Assembly (NCBI RefSeq): GCF_019049285.1
Contig: NZ_JAGMUL010000058.1
Location: forward strand, 1 to 64,000
Direction: 5' to 3'
From: Streptomyces sp. AC550_RSS872
Lineage (GTDB): Bacteria; Actinomycetota; Actinomycetes; Streptomycetales; Streptomycetaceae
Length of the DNA: 64,000 bases
Shown here: in pieces, positions 16,492-24,990 of the stretch
Layout of the letters: each line of letters begins with the position of its first letter
Numbering within the stretch: position 1 is the stretch's first letter
Translations under genes and position numbers: made by a program
The notes under the pieces: generated by a model
The model's database searches: none
Told to the model about the DNA's origin: nothing
The model's input: the letters and a program-made list of their open reading frames with translations, nothing else

Positions 16492-17556
16492 GTGCCACGA
16501 GAGAACCATCGCCGGACAGCTTGCTTCGCCGCGTTGCTGGCCTGCGCCACGGCATTCGGGGGCGCACTCGCCTCCCCCGCCGCCGCCTCCCCCGCATCCC
16601 CATCCGCATCCGCATCCGCATCCGCCTACGGCAAGCCGGCCGTGCCGCCCGTCAGCGACTTCCACGGCGTCAACTGGGCCGACCCGCGCGACAACTACGC
16701 CGATGACGCGGTCGTACCGTCGGGCCTGTCCACCACGGACAGTTACGCCACCACCTACGCCAAGTCCCAGGCGATCGTCGGCGGCTTCGCCAAGCTGGGC
16801 GCCAACACGGTCCGGCTGCCGGTCAACCCGACCTCGGTCAACGGCCCCTTCTGGAAGTCGTACAAGGGAGCGATCGACGCCGCCACCGACAAGGGGTTCA
16901 AGGTCATCCTGGGCTACTGGGAGGCCGACAACGCCAAGGACGGCAAGATCGACGACCAAGCCGCCTACGACCAGATGTGGGCGCGGATCACCTCCGCGTA
17001 CGCGCGGGACTCCAAGGTGTACTTCGAGCCGATGAACGAGCCCTTCGGCTACACCTCCCAGGAGTGGCGCGACATCGCCGCCCGCTGGGTGACGACCCAC
17101 CGCTCCGTGCCCCGCGACCGGATCCTCATCGGCGGCGTCAAGTACAGCGAGGACGTCAAGCCGGTGTGCGCCGACAGCCGCCTGAACGGCACTCGGCTGG
17201 CCCTGCACAACTACGGCTTCTGGCACACCGACTGGACCAGCTACGACCAGTGGAAGCAGGACTTCAAGGCGCGCATCGGCGACTGCGCCTCCCGCACCAT
17301 CCTGGACGAGTTCGGCGCCACCATGACCTCCGGCCTGGACTACAACGGCCCGACGAACGGCTCCCACGAGATCGCCTACATCCAGGCGGCCACCGACACC
17401 ATCCGCGAACTGGGCCTCGGCTCCGTCTACTGGCCCGGCCTGCGCAACGGCGACACCTACTCCCTCACCACCCTCCAGGGAACGGGCACCAACCTCAGCC
17501 TCCAGCTGAACAACCAGAGCGGCCTGGACCGCCTGCACTGGGCCTGGCGGCAGTAA
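16492..17556 (+). CDS. Secreted GH5-type glycoside hydrolase
   Basis: A 354-aa exported cellulase-like enzyme. It starts at GTG with AAGGGGA upstream. A signal peptide (basic ENHRRTACF, then a hydrophobic core ending in ASPAAAS) and a Ser/Ala linker precede the barrel. Visible GH5 signatures are FHGVNWADP at the first strand, NTVRLPVNP, the acid/base Glu in FEPMNEPFGY (about residue 183), and the nucleophile Glu in ILDEFGATM (about residue 275), with WPGLRNGDTYS near the end. The likely substrate is a beta-linked polysaccharide. There are no transport genes nearby. Confidence 0.88.
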   Translation: MPRENHRRTACFAALLACATAFGGALASPAAASPASPSASASASAYGKPAVPPVSDFHGVNWADPRDNYADDAVVPSGLSTTDSYATTYAKSQAIVGGFAKLGANTVRLPVNPTSVNGPFWKSYKGAIDAATDKGFKVILGYWEADNAKDGKIDDQAAYDQMWARITSAYARDSKVYFEPMNEPFGYTSQEWRDIAARWVTTHRSVPRDRILIGGVKYSEDVKPVCADSRLNGTRLALHNYGFWHTDWTSYDQWKQDFKARIGDCASRTILDEFGATMTSGLDYNGPTNGSHEIAYIQAATDTIRELGLGSVYWPGLRNGDTYSLTTLQGTGTNLSLQLNNQSGLDRLHWAWRQ

Positions 17557-17776
17557 GCGGTGGTGACGCGCCGATGCGGCGATGAGTCTCCGCGGCGAGC
17601 GGGGTCCGTCTGCGCGACGGGCGTCTCCCACCGCCCCGGCCCCCGAGGACCTCGCCGAAACGACCGGCACCGTCCTCGGGGGGCCGGGACAGCCGGCCGG
17701 GACGGCCGGGACGCCTACAACCGCCGGTTCAGGGCCGACTGATCAAGCGGGCCGGCTCCGGGTCGGAGGGCCGCAG

Positions 17777-18286
17777 TCAGACGGCTTCCTTGTTGGGCTT
17801 GGCCACGTCCCCGGACTTGTGCACCGGAGGCAGCACACTCCACGGGAAGTTGATCCACTCGTCGGTGCGCTTCCACACGTACTCGCACTTCACGAGGGAG
17901 TGGGACTTCTCATAGACGACAGCGGACCGCACCTCGGCGACATGCTGCACGCAGAAGTCGTGGACGAGCTTCAGCGTCTTGCCGGTGTCGGCGACGTCAT
18001 CGGCGATCAGCACCTTCTTGTCGGTGAAGTCGATCGCGTTGGGGACGGGGGCGAGCATGACGGGCATGTCGAGGGTGGTCCCCACGCCCGTGTAGAACTC
18101 CACGTTCACGAGGTGGAGGTTCTTGCAGTCGAGGGCGTAGGCGAGCCCGCCGGCGACGAAGACGCCACCGCGGGCGATGCTGAGCACGATGTCCGGCTCG
18201 TACCCGTCGTCGACGATGGTCTGCGCGAGCTCACGGACGGCGGTGCCGAACCGCTCGTAGGTCAGGTTCTCCCGCACGCCGCTCAC
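17777..18286 (-). CDS. Phosphoribosyltransferase
   Basis: A cytoplasmic type I PRTase of 169 aa, probably purine salvage (hypoxanthine/xanthine-guanine type), but the base specificity cannot be read. The PRPP-binding motif is VLIADDVADTGKTL. The pyrophosphate loop region is LSIARGGVFVAGGLAY, and WINFPWSVLPP lies at the end. The GTG start overlaps the dcd stop codon by 4 nt (GTGA), so the two are translationally coupled in a nucleotide-metabolism operon. Confidence 0.88.
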   Translation of the reverse strand: MSGVRENLTYERFGTAVRELAQTIVDDGYEPDIVLSIARGGVFVAGGLAYALDCKNLHLVNVEFYTGVGTTLDMPVMLAPVPNAIDFTDKKVLIADDVADTGKTLKLVHDFCVQHVAEVRSAVVYEKSHSLVKCEYVWKRTDEWINFPWSVLPPVHKSGDVAKPNKEAV

Positions 18287-18858
18287 ACCTGGGTCCGATG
18301 GAAGTTCTTGAAGGACCGCGAGGCAGTGGGCCCGCGCTGCCCCTGGTACCGGGACCCGTACCGCTCGCTGCCGTACGGGAACTCGGCGGGCGAGCTGAGC
18401 CGGAACATGCACAGCTGGCCGATCTTCATGCCGGGCCAGAGCTTGATCGGGAGCGTGGCGAGGTTGGACAGCTCAAGGGTCACGTGCCCGCTGAACCCGG
18501 GGTCGATGAACCCGGCGGTGGAGTGGGTGACGAGCCCGAGCCGCCCGAGCGAGGACTTCCCCTCGAGCCGCGAGGCAAGATCGTCGGGCAGCGTGATGAC
18601 CTCGTACGTGGAGGCCAGCACGAACTCGCCGGGGTGCAGGATGAACGGCTCGTCGCCCTCGGGCTCCACGAGCCGCGTGAGGTCCGCCTGCTCGACGGAG
18701 GGGTCGATGTGCGGGTACCGGTGGTTCTCGAACACCCGGAAGTAACGGTCCAGCCGCACATCGATGCTCGAGGGCTGCACCATGGATTCGTCGTAGGGAT
18801 CGATCCGTACCCGCCCGGCGTCGATCTCGGCCCGGATGTCCTTGTCTGAGAGAAGCAC
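18283..18858 (-). CDS. dcd: dCTP deaminase
   Basis: Converts dCTP towards dUTP/dUMP for thymidylate synthesis. The 191-aa protein starts MLLSDKDIRAEIDAGRVRID and contains QPSSIDVRLD, the active-site block EGKSSLGRLGLVTHSTAGFI, then DPGFSGHVTLELSN and GQRGPT near the C-terminus. This sequence type matches the mycobacterial enzyme, which also has dUTPase activity, so bifunctionality (dCTP to dUMP) is likely but inferred. It is the first gene of the coupled dcd-PRTase pair. Confidence 0.95.
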   Translation of the reverse strand: MLLSDKDIRAEIDAGRVRIDPYDESMVQPSSIDVRLDRYFRVFENHRYPHIDPSVEQADLTRLVEPEGDEPFILHPGEFVLASTYEVITLPDDLASRLEGKSSLGRLGLVTHSTAGFIDPGFSGHVTLELSNLATLPIKLWPGMKIGQLCMFRLSSPAEFPYGSERYGSRYQGQRGPTASRSFKNFHRTQV

Positions 18859-18875
18859 GCCCCGAGGATACGCAA

Positions 18876-18913
18876 GGCGCGCGGAACGACCACAATCACG
18901 GCCTCCGCGCGCC
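18876..18913. other. Stem-loop upstream of dcd
   Basis: GGCGCGCGGA and its exact complement, 18 bases apart, lie just upstream of the dcd start. It could be a terminator for rightward transcription or a leader structure. Confidence 0.4.
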
Positions 18914-19528
18914 AGGCGCTGCGCTTGCTGTTACTGCTGTTGATGCTGCTGGCACTGCTGGTGCTGCTGGCACTGCTGGCACTGCTGGCACTGCTGGTGC
19001 TGCTGGCGCTGCTGGCGCTGCTGGTGCTGCTGGCACTGCTGGTGCTAGCAATACTGCTGGTACTGCTGTTGCTACCGCTTCTCCAACGCCACCGCCACCG
19101 GCACCGGCACCACACTGCGGAGCCGGGCACACCGGGGGCACCGGAGGAGCCGCCCGGGGCCGAGGCGCTCGGCCTGCTGCATCGGGAACGAAGCGGTGCT
19201 GAACACGTGCCCATCGGCACAACGGACGACGGTGCGCTCCATCAAGTCCTAGAGTCCCTTCCCCAAGAGCCGCGTCCGGCTGCTGCCTGCCTGACGACGA
19301 GAGGCCACATTACGGGATCAAAGGGACGGCCCTCCAGGCGGCACTCCGACCCCGCCCTGACCCTCTCCGACCCCTCCACCGTACGCCCCAACTCCGGTAC
19401 CCCGCAGTCACATCCGCCCCCTGAAACGCCCTCAGGCCCCTCGGCGTCAGCGCCGGGGGCCGGTGATGAGGTACAGTGACCAGGCGATCGGACACCGGCT
19501 CCGGATGATCTCGGAACGGGCGTCTTAC
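18914..19528. other. Gap between dcd and tRNA-Gly, mostly low complexity
   Basis: This 615-bp stretch holds the 9-bp tandem repeat described separately and about 400 bp of ordinary GC-rich DNA with no supported gene. Frames through it give only poly-Leu, poly-Ala-Pro or poly-Ser products, which reflect the repeat. The promoter of the tRNA should lie in its last 100 bases, but I cannot place it reliably. Confidence 0.5.
18946..19071. repeat. 9-bp tandem repeat (VNTR), 11 clean units
   Basis: Units of CTGCTGGNN (GCA, GTG or GCG as the last triplet) run 11 times from 18946 to 19044, then degrade over three more units. One frame would read Leu-Leu-Ala/Val repeatedly. The number of units is likely to vary between strains. 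Confidence 0.9.
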
Positions 19529-19602
19529 GCGGGTGTAGTTTAATGGTAGAACATCAGCTTCCCAAGCTGAGAGCGCGAGTTCGATTCTCGTCACCCGCTC
19601 CA
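19529..19602 (+). tRNA. tRNA-Gly (anticodon CCC)
   Basis: The cloverleaf is complete. It has a 7-bp acceptor stem (GCGGGTG with CACCCGC), a D-arm GTTTAATGGTAGAAC, a 5-bp anticodon stem TCAGC/GCTGA with loop TTCCCAA, and a T-arm with GTTCGATTC. The discriminator T is followed by an encoded CCA. Its 3' part from 19557 is the integration target repeated at 26718 and 62721, and the gene itself remains intact. Confidence 0.97.
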
Positions 19603-19604
19603 TG
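19557..19604 (+). repeat. att core copy 1 (within tRNA-Gly)
   Basis: These 48 bases, from the anticodon loop to just past CCA, are repeated identically at 26718-26765, and 44 of them at 62721-62764. That is the pattern of tyrosine-integrase attachment sites that restore the tRNA 3' end. Confidence 0.93.
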
Positions 19605-19607
19605 CGA

Positions 19608-19634
19608 AACCCCCAGGTCAGGGACCCGGGGGTT
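19608..19634 (+). terminator. Terminator of tRNA-Gly
   Basis: A hairpin with arms AACCCCCAGGTC and GACCCGGGGGTT is followed by CTTTGTTGTCT. Related hairpins follow the att copies at 26.77, 61.95 and 62.77 kb. Confidence 0.8.
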
Positions 19635-19689
19635 CTTTGTTGTCTAGATCGGTGGGCGTCGCGCGCCGTCCGGCTCTCACCGGCACTAT

Positions 19690-21177
19690 TCAGTCGCCGA
19701 GTCCCTTTGCGAACGCCGCGGGGCCTCGGCGTCGCCTCAGCAGTTCCCGTACTGGACGGGAACGCAGACAGGCACCGGCCGTGACGACCAACGCGGCCGT
19801 ACCGTACGTCCACGCCTGGAGGGGGAAGCCAGGCAGCAGTCGGCCTGCGAGGTAGAGGACGGTGCCGGCAAGGGTGACGGTGAGCCACTCCCAGCGGCCG
19901 TCCAGGGCCACGAGGGCGATGACGAGCAGGGAGTACCAGGGGTAGGTGGGCGAGAAGAGAAGCAGCGCGGTGCCGGTCAGCAGGAGGGCGCCGCGCCAGG
20001 GGCGGGCGGGATTCCCACGCCACCATACGTACAGCGCGGTGAGTGCGAGCAGCGCCGCGGCGGTCACTGCCGCGGCGGTGTCCGGCAGGAGCAGCCGCAG
20101 CAGGGCGAAGCGGCGTACGCGCCCTGTTTCGTAGCCCTCCTCGTGCAGGTATCCGGGCAGGTATCCCAGGACGTCGGCGCCGGAGGCGAGGACATAGGGC
20201 AGGTAGGCGAGCGCGACAGCGGCGACGGCGGCGGCTGTGACGCGCAGGACGCGTGCCGGACCGCGCTGTCCCGACAGGGCGCCGGGCAGGACCAGTACGG
20301 GCAGGATCTTCACGGCGATCGCGGCGCCGAGCAGTGCCCCCCGTCGGGCACCGGCCGTGGCGGTGCCGAGCGCGAGTACGACGAGCAGGACGCCGAGGGT
20401 GTCGATATGGGCGTTGTTGACGGCTTCGAAGGCGACAGCCGGGCACCACGCCCACAGCGCGGCCCGCGCGGGGGCCCGCGCCGGATCGCCGCGTCGGCGC
20501 AGGACGACCAGCAGAGCCACCGTGGTGCCGAACGCCAAGACCGCGCCGCCGAGTTGGAGCGGCTTGTGGCGGCTGTCGGGCGGGGAGACGGCGTGCACGG
20601 CGAGGTACCAGCCCTCGGCCACGGGCGGGTAGATGGTGGGCACGCCGGGGCGGTTCATGCGTACGCACAGGCCGCTGCCGGTGTGTGTCAGGCCCCAGTC
20701 CGTGCAGGCTCCTTCGGTGGGGAAGAGCCAGTCGTCGCGCAACTCGGCCAGTTCGGGCGCGGCGGGCGGATAGGCGTACGGGGAGATTCCGGCGGCCTGG
20801 ACGCGGCCGTCCCAGGCGTATCGGAACATGTCGTTGCTGGTGCGGGGCGGCGAGGACAGACCGGTCACCGCGACGGCGGCGGCGCCGATCAGGACCAGGA
20901 CCATCGCGGCCCGGGCCGGAACCTTGCGCACCGTCCACACCGCGGCGGCGAACAGCGCCCAGGCGACGGCGTATCCCGCCAGCAGCCGGGCGGGGGCGCT
21001 GTGGCTGTCGCCTGCCTGGAGGGTGTCGGCGACGACGGCGGTGAGCGCGGCGAGGAGTACCGCGGTGGCGGTGACGGCGAGCCGGGCCTTCCGGCGGTTC
21101 GCCCGGGCGGCAGGGGGCGGGGGTGGTGACGCGGAAGACCCGGAGCCCGGTGGGCGGGACATGACGGTGTCGGTCAT
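19690..21177 (-). CDS. GT87-like polytopic mannosyltransferase homologue
   Basis: A 495-aa integral membrane protein with about 11-12 hydrophobic helices. The first loop carries RYAWDGRVQAAGISPYAYPP, characteristic of GT-C glycosyltransferases using polyprenyl-phosphate sugars (GT87/DUF2029 type). Further cytoplasmic or periplasmic signatures are VPTIYPPVAEGWY, NNAHIDTLGVLLV and FSPTYPWYSLL. The ATG at 21177 overlaps the stop of the methyltransferase gene (ATGA). It is the last gene of a four-gene coupled operon with two other glycosyltransferases, so the operon probably makes a lipid-linked or surface glycan. Confidence 0.82.
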   Translation of the reverse strand: MTDTVMSRPPGSGSSASPPPPPAARANRRKARLAVTATAVLLAALTAVVADTLQAGDSHSAPARLLAGYAVAWALFAAAVWTVRKVPARAAMVLVLIGAAAVAVTGLSSPPRTSNDMFRYAWDGRVQAAGISPYAYPPAAPELAELRDDWLFPTEGACTDWGLTHTGSGLCVRMNRPGVPTIYPPVAEGWYLAVHAVSPPDSRHKPLQLGGAVLAFGTTVALLVVLRRRGDPARAPARAALWAWCPAVAFEAVNNAHIDTLGVLLVVLALGTATAGARRGALLGAAIAVKILPVLVLPGALSGQRGPARVLRVTAAAVAAVALAYLPYVLASGADVLGYLPGYLHEEGYETGRVRRFALLRLLLPDTAAAVTAAALLALTALYVWWRGNPARPWRGALLLTGTALLLFSPTYPWYSLLVIALVALDGRWEWLTVTLAGTVLYLAGRLLPGFPLQAWTYGTAALVVTAGACLRSRPVRELLRRRRGPAAFAKGLGD

Positions 21178-22073
21178 GACCCGCCCCCCGGGAGTGACGT
21201 CGCGCCCGGCGGGCGTGACGTCGCGGCGCTCTCGTCCCCGGCCGCGGTGTGCTCCTCCCGCGGCCTGCCGGGTCTGCCCGGCCCGGAGTTCGGGCGGTGG
21301 AGTTCCACGAAGGGACGGCTGTCCGCGGTCCACCGGCCGGTGACGATCCAGCCGGTGACCTGGGCTGTGTGGAGCAGCGCCGTCACGCCGACACGAGCCC
21401 AGGGGAAAGGTCGGCCGTGACGGCCGTGGGCGTCCTCGACGCGGACGGTGAGGCGCTCGTCCACGTCGTCGCCGGCTGCCTCGGCCAGCAGACGGCCACC
21501 GGGGCGGACCACCTCACGCAGGCGAGTGAGCAGGGTCACCGGGTCGCCGCCGATGCCCACATTGCCGTCCATCAGCAGGACGGTGCCCCACCGGCTCTCT
21601 CTCGGCAGGCGGTCGAAAACGGAGCGGCGCAGGGCGCTTCCGCCGAGTCGCCGGGTCCGGGCGACGGCGGCCGGACTGACGTCCACGCCGAGGGCCGGGA
21701 TTCCGCGTGCGGCCAGGGCGGCCACCAGGCGTCCGGGTCCGCAGCCGACGTCCAGCACGGGCCCGCTACAGCGGCGCAGGACGTCGGTGTCGACGGCGTC
21801 GGGGGCGGCGCACCAGCTCTCCACGTCCAGCGGCAGCAGCTCCACCGCCCCTGGGGCGCCCGGCGTCATGCGGCGCAGATACAACGGGCCGCGGCCAGTG
21901 CGCACGGCGTGGGCGTAGGGGTCGTCCGTCCATGGTTCGCCGGGTTCCGCACGAGCGAGCGGCTCGGCGGGACACGCCGGCCCCACGCGCGGGCCGGGCA
22001 ACGGGTCGGCGGATCGGGGCTGTTGCCGTCCGGGCGCCGCCGACTGGGCGCTTCTGGTTGCGGTTCCGGTCAC
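21174..22073 (-). CDS. Class I SAM-dependent methyltransferase
   Basis: A 299-aa protein with disordered N- and C-termini. The Rossmann methyltransferase core has motif I VLDVGCGPGRLVAALA (about residue 107), motif II ALGVDVSPAAVA and a motif IV-like TVLLMDGNVGIGGD. Overlaps of 4 nt couple it to the genes on both sides. The acceptor is unknown. Its place in the glycosyltransferase operon suggests methylation of a sugar or of the lipid-linked product. Confidence 0.85.
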   Translation of the reverse strand: MTGTATRSAQSAAPGRQQPRSADPLPGPRVGPACPAEPLARAEPGEPWTDDPYAHAVRTGRGPLYLRRMTPGAPGAVELLPLDVESWCAAPDAVDTDVLRRCSGPVLDVGCGPGRLVAALAARGIPALGVDVSPAAVARTRRLGGSALRRSVFDRLPRESRWGTVLLMDGNVGIGGDPVTLLTRLREVVRPGGRLLAEAAGDDVDERLTVRVEDAHGRHGRPFPWARVGVTALLHTAQVTGWIVTGRWTADSRPFVELHRPNSGPGRPGRPREEHTAAGDESAATSRPPGATSLPGGGS

Positions 22074-22717
22074 CGGGCGACCTCCGCGAACGAGGCCAGC
22101 GCGGCGGCGAAACGCGATCCGGCCGGGCAGAGGCCCGCCACGCGGGCGGCGTCCGTCGCGGTGTCGACGTCGCGCAGGAGAGGCAGGTCACGGACCGTCA
22201 GGCCCGCTTCGACGAGCCTGCGGCGCTGGACCGCGCCGGTGCGGTCGGTTGACATGGGAACACCTCGCACTACGGACCCGGCACGGGAGGGCTCGGCCAG
22301 GCCCAGGGCCCAGAAGCCGCCGTCGGCGGCCGGCCCGAGCCAGGCGTCGTGGCCGTCCTCGCCGACACCGGCCAGCAGATCCGCGGTCAGCTGCGGGGTG
22401 TCCATGCCGACCAACAGCGCGGGACCGTCGTCGCAGACGGCGAAGGCGCCTACGATCCGCTCGTCCAGCCCGCCGGAGACCTGCGGGACGACGTCGAAGC
22501 CCCGGGGCAGCCAGCGCCCCGGTTCTCCGTCGAGGACGAGGATCCGGCGCCGGGCAGGCACCCGGAGCACCGCGTCGAGGGTGTCGCGCAGGGATGCCTC
22601 GGCCAGCGCGGCGGCCTCCTGCGGCGTGTAGGGCGGGGTGAGCCGCGTCTTGACCCGGCCGGGTACCGGTTCCTTGGCGATGACGAGCAGCGTGGCCCGC
22701 CCCGAGGCGGCGGTCAT
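22070..22717 (-). CDS. DUF2064 nucleotidyl/glycosyltransferase-like protein
   Basis: The 215-aa soluble protein matches the DUF2064/TIGR04282 family. It has LLVIAKEPVPGRVKTRLTPP at the N-terminus, an LVLDGEPGRWLP strand, ALLVGMDTPQL for the metal-binding DxD-like position, and DGHDAWLGPAADGGFWALGL. Such proteins adopt a GT-A fold. The activity in this operon is unknown. It overlaps both neighbours by 4 nt. Confidence 0.82.
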   Translation of the reverse strand: MTAASGRATLLVIAKEPVPGRVKTRLTPPYTPQEAAALAEASLRDTLDAVLRVPARRRILVLDGEPGRWLPRGFDVVPQVSGGLDERIVGAFAVCDDGPALLVGMDTPQLTADLLAGVGEDGHDAWLGPAADGGFWALGLAEPSRAGSVVRGVPMSTDRTGAVQRRRLVEAGLTVRDLPLLRDVDTATDAARVAGLCPAGSRFAAALASFAEVAR

Positions 22718-23427
22718 CGCACGGCTCCCGACACCGCCGCGGCCGGGCCGGGCACGGGCTGCTCGGCGAGTACGGCGCGCATGTCGCGGACCGCCTGCCA
22801 GGTCCCGCGCCAGGTTCCGGTGACCTTCGAGCGGCCCGTACGCGGGTGGTACGGCACGTCCGTCTCGTCCACGCGCCAGCCGGCGTCGGCGGCGCGGATC
22901 ACCGTCTGCAGCGGGTAGCCGGAGCGGCGATCGGTCAGGTCCAGGGCCAGCAGCGCCTCGCGGCGGGCCGCGCGCATGGGGCCGAGGTCGCGCAGCCTCA
23001 GGCCGGTGCGGCGGCGAATCAGGCGGGCCAGTTCCAGGTTCGCCAGCCGGGCGTGGGCGGGCCAGGCCCCGCGGGCGGTGGGCCGGCGGCGGCCCAGGAC
23101 CATGTCGGCGACACCGTCGAGGACGGGACCGGCCACCCGGGGCAGCAGTGCGGGGTCGAGGGAGGCGTCGCAGTCGCAGAAGCAGACGACGTCGGCCGTG
23201 GCGGCCGTCAGGCCCGCGTGGCAGGCGGCGCCGAACCCGCGCCGCGGCTCGTGGACCACGTACGCCCCGAGGGCGCGGGCGATGTCGGCGGAGCCGTCGG
23301 TGGAGCCGTTGTCGACGACGATCGCGCGCCAGGTGGGTGGGATCCGCTCCAGCACCCAGGGCAGGGCCTCGGCTTCGTCGAGGCAGGGCAGCACGATGTC
23401 CACAGGAGAAGGGGATGTCTCGATCAC
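22714..23427 (-). CDS. Family 2 glycosyltransferase
   Basis: A 237-aa cytoplasmic GT-A enzyme of the dolichol-phosphate-mannose synthase type. Motifs are VDIVLPCLDEAEALPWVL, VVDNGSTDGSADIA, the DxD-like CFCDCDASLDP and LRLRDLGPMRAARREALLAL. The GTG at 23427 is preferred because AAGGTGAGG precedes it; 23436 is an alternative. It is the first gene of the GT2-DUF2064-methyltransferase-GT87 operon. It could supply polyprenyl-phosphate sugar to the GT87 protein. Confidence 0.88.
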   Translation of the reverse strand: MIETSPSPVDIVLPCLDEAEALPWVLERIPPTWRAIVVDNGSTDGSADIARALGAYVVHEPRRGFGAACHAGLTAATADVVCFCDCDASLDPALLPRVAGPVLDGVADMVLGRRRPTARGAWPAHARLANLELARLIRRRTGLRLRDLGPMRAARREALLALDLTDRRSGYPLQTVIRAADAGWRVDETDVPYHPRTGRSKVTGTWRGTWQAVRDMRAVLAEQPVPGPAAAVSGAVR

Positions 23428-23474
23428 CCCCCTCACCTTACGAACGCAAAGCAGGCATAAGGGATTTGGTGTCC

Positions 23475-23769
23475 TTACGGATCGCTGACGTCGCCGATCC
23501 TCACGGTCGAGCCGGCCGGCACCGGACGCCTCACCCCGGCCGCAGCCATACCGGCCGGCCGTACGGACGTGCCGAGATCGTTGCAGCCGACAGTACGGCC
23601 GTGCCGATAGTCCGGTGCGCCGGCGAAGCCCTTGCCGAGTCCGGCCATCGCGGCCTGGCGGCACACCGCGTCCACGCCGAGCACGGCGTCGGTGGTGGCC
23701 GGCGCCGGTGAGGGCGGTGACGAGGTGCGAGCCGATGAAGCCCGCACCTCCGGTGACCAGGATCAACAT
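23475..23769 (-). pseudogene. NAD-dependent sugar epimerase/dehydratase, truncated and frameshifted
   Basis: The Rossmann start MLILVTGGAGFIGSHLVTAL is intact. After TGAGHH the continuation (GVDAVCRQAAMAGLGKGF, then CNDLGTSVRPAGMAAAGVRR) lies in another frame and ends after about 90 residues, where the family needs about 310. The substrate-binding and YxxxK regions are gone. It sits directly upstream of the glycosyltransferase operon and was probably once its first gene. Confidence 0.82.
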
Positions 23770-23820
23770 GCCCGACCATACGGCCGCGCCGGCAGCGGCC
23801 AGCTGTTCGACGGGGGTACC

Positions 23821-24489
23821 TCATCGGTTCGTAGGCCTTCGAGGCCGTGCCCCGTCGTCTCCGGTCGCCACCCTTTCCTCTCCCCTTCGATACGTCGCCG
23901 CCGTCAGCAAGGCGAACCCCAGGGCGAAGCCGAGCATGGTGAGCACACCCCGCGGCCAGAAGATGTGGCTGTCGGCGAACGACCAGCAGGCGGCGAGCAG
24001 CGCCACGGCCCCCGGCAGCACCCGAGCCCCGTGCCGCCGGTGCAGCACCGCGCACGTCGCGGCACAGGCCACGGCCAAGGCGTAGACCCCCGCCCGGCCC
24101 AGTTCGTCGCCGGCCGCGAACAGCCGCCCGGCCGCCCCGTGGACCCCGTGGTCCACCACCGTGCCCGCGGAGATCCCGGCGACGGCGTCGAGTCCGGAGT
24201 AGTACGCGGCGTAGACGAGGCATCCGGCCCAGGCGAGCACCGTCAGGAATCCATCGGCGTCACGGCGCGGCCTGCCCCACAACGGGACCACCAGACCGAG
24301 CACCAAGAACGGGAACACCGGCAGCAGGACGACGTGCAGCCCGGCCCAGTCGCCCGCCGTCGCCGCCGTCAGATGCCGGGGATGGACCAGACCGGCGACA
24401 GCCAGCAGCAGGGGGACCGCCGTCACCAGCGCCGTCGTACGCAGAGCACGCAGAGCACGCAGAGCACGCAGAGCACGCAATGATCTCAT
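23821..24489 (-). CDS. Polytopic membrane protein, 222 aa
   Basis: Six predicted membrane helices (for example ALVTAVPLLLAVAGLVHP, LHVVLLPVFPFLVLGLVVPL, AGVYALAVACAATCAVLHRR, GVLTMLGFALGFALLTAATY) and a polar tail. The N-terminus is a repeat of Arg-Ala-Leu coded by 9-bp tandem repeats at about 24440-24480. Function unknown. The motif LVHPRHL and the general form occur in actinobacterial membrane proteins of uncertain role. Confidence 0.65.
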   Translation of the reverse strand: MRSLRALRALRALRALRTTALVTAVPLLLAVAGLVHPRHLTAATAGDWAGLHVVLLPVFPFLVLGLVVPLWGRPRRDADGFLTVLAWAGCLVYAAYYSGLDAVAGISAGTVVDHGVHGAAGRLFAAGDELGRAGVYALAVACAATCAVLHRRHGARVLPGAVALLAACWSFADSHIFWPRGVLTMLGFALGFALLTAATYRRGEERVATGDDGARPRRPTNR

Positions 24490-24588
24490 CCCGTCACCGT
24501 AGGAGGGCGCGCCGGCTCCGCCGTGCCCCTGCGCGGAACGCGTAAGACACCCGTAACACCGAAAGCGGCCGCGGTCGGCCGCTGTCCC

Positions 24589-24990
24589 TCACGACGGTGA
24601 CCGCAGACGCCGCACAAGGCCCCTGGCGGCCGACGCGAGCGCCGTCACCGTGGCCACGACCGCCAGCGCGATCAGCCAGTTGCGCGGATAGTCCAGCGGG
24701 AGCACCGAGGCGTTCGCCGTGCGTCCCGGGCGCAGCAGCACCGGCAACGCCACCACCGTCAACGCGCCCATGACCACCAGTGCCCCGCGCACCGGACCGC
24801 GCGCCCGGCCGCGCACCAGCACCAGCCCGGCCAGCAGCACCAGCGGTGCGAGCAGCACGTCGTGCAGGAGGACCGCCCCGCCCAGCCAGGCCAGAACGCC
24901 GGTCAGGTCACGGACGTCCGTCAGCAGCGACGCGCCGACGCCCATGAGGGCCACACCCACCGCGCCCACGACAACACGCGTCACCTTCAC
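24589..24990 (-). CDS. Small membrane protein coupled to the Mo-oxidoreductase
   Basis: A 133-aa protein with four hydrophobic helices (VVVGAVGVALMGVGASLLTD, DVLLAPLVLLAGLVLVRG, ALVVMGALTVVALPVLL, NWLIALAVVATVTALASAAR). The GTG at 24990 overlaps the stop of the upstream gene by 4 nt. Coupling suggests it is a membrane partner of the molybdopterin oxidoreductase; no other evidence. Confidence 0.65.
   Translation of the reverse strand: MKVTRVVVGAVGVALMGVGASLLTDVRDLTGVLAWLGGAVLLHDVLLAPLVLLAGLVLVRGRARGPVRGALVVMGALTVVALPVLLRPGRTANASVLPLDYPRNWLIALAVVATVTALASAARGLVRRLRSPS

Noticed and set aside
18925..19479. Poly-leucine membrane peptide followed by His-Arg repeats
   Set aside because: It arises from the 9-bp tandem repeat; there is no ribosome binding site, and all frames across the repeat look equally regular.
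19500..19640. Frames opposite tRNA-Gly and its att copies reading VTRIELALSAWEA or GDENRTRALSLGS
   Set aside because: These are well-known spurious translations of the antisense strand of tRNA genes and att sites.
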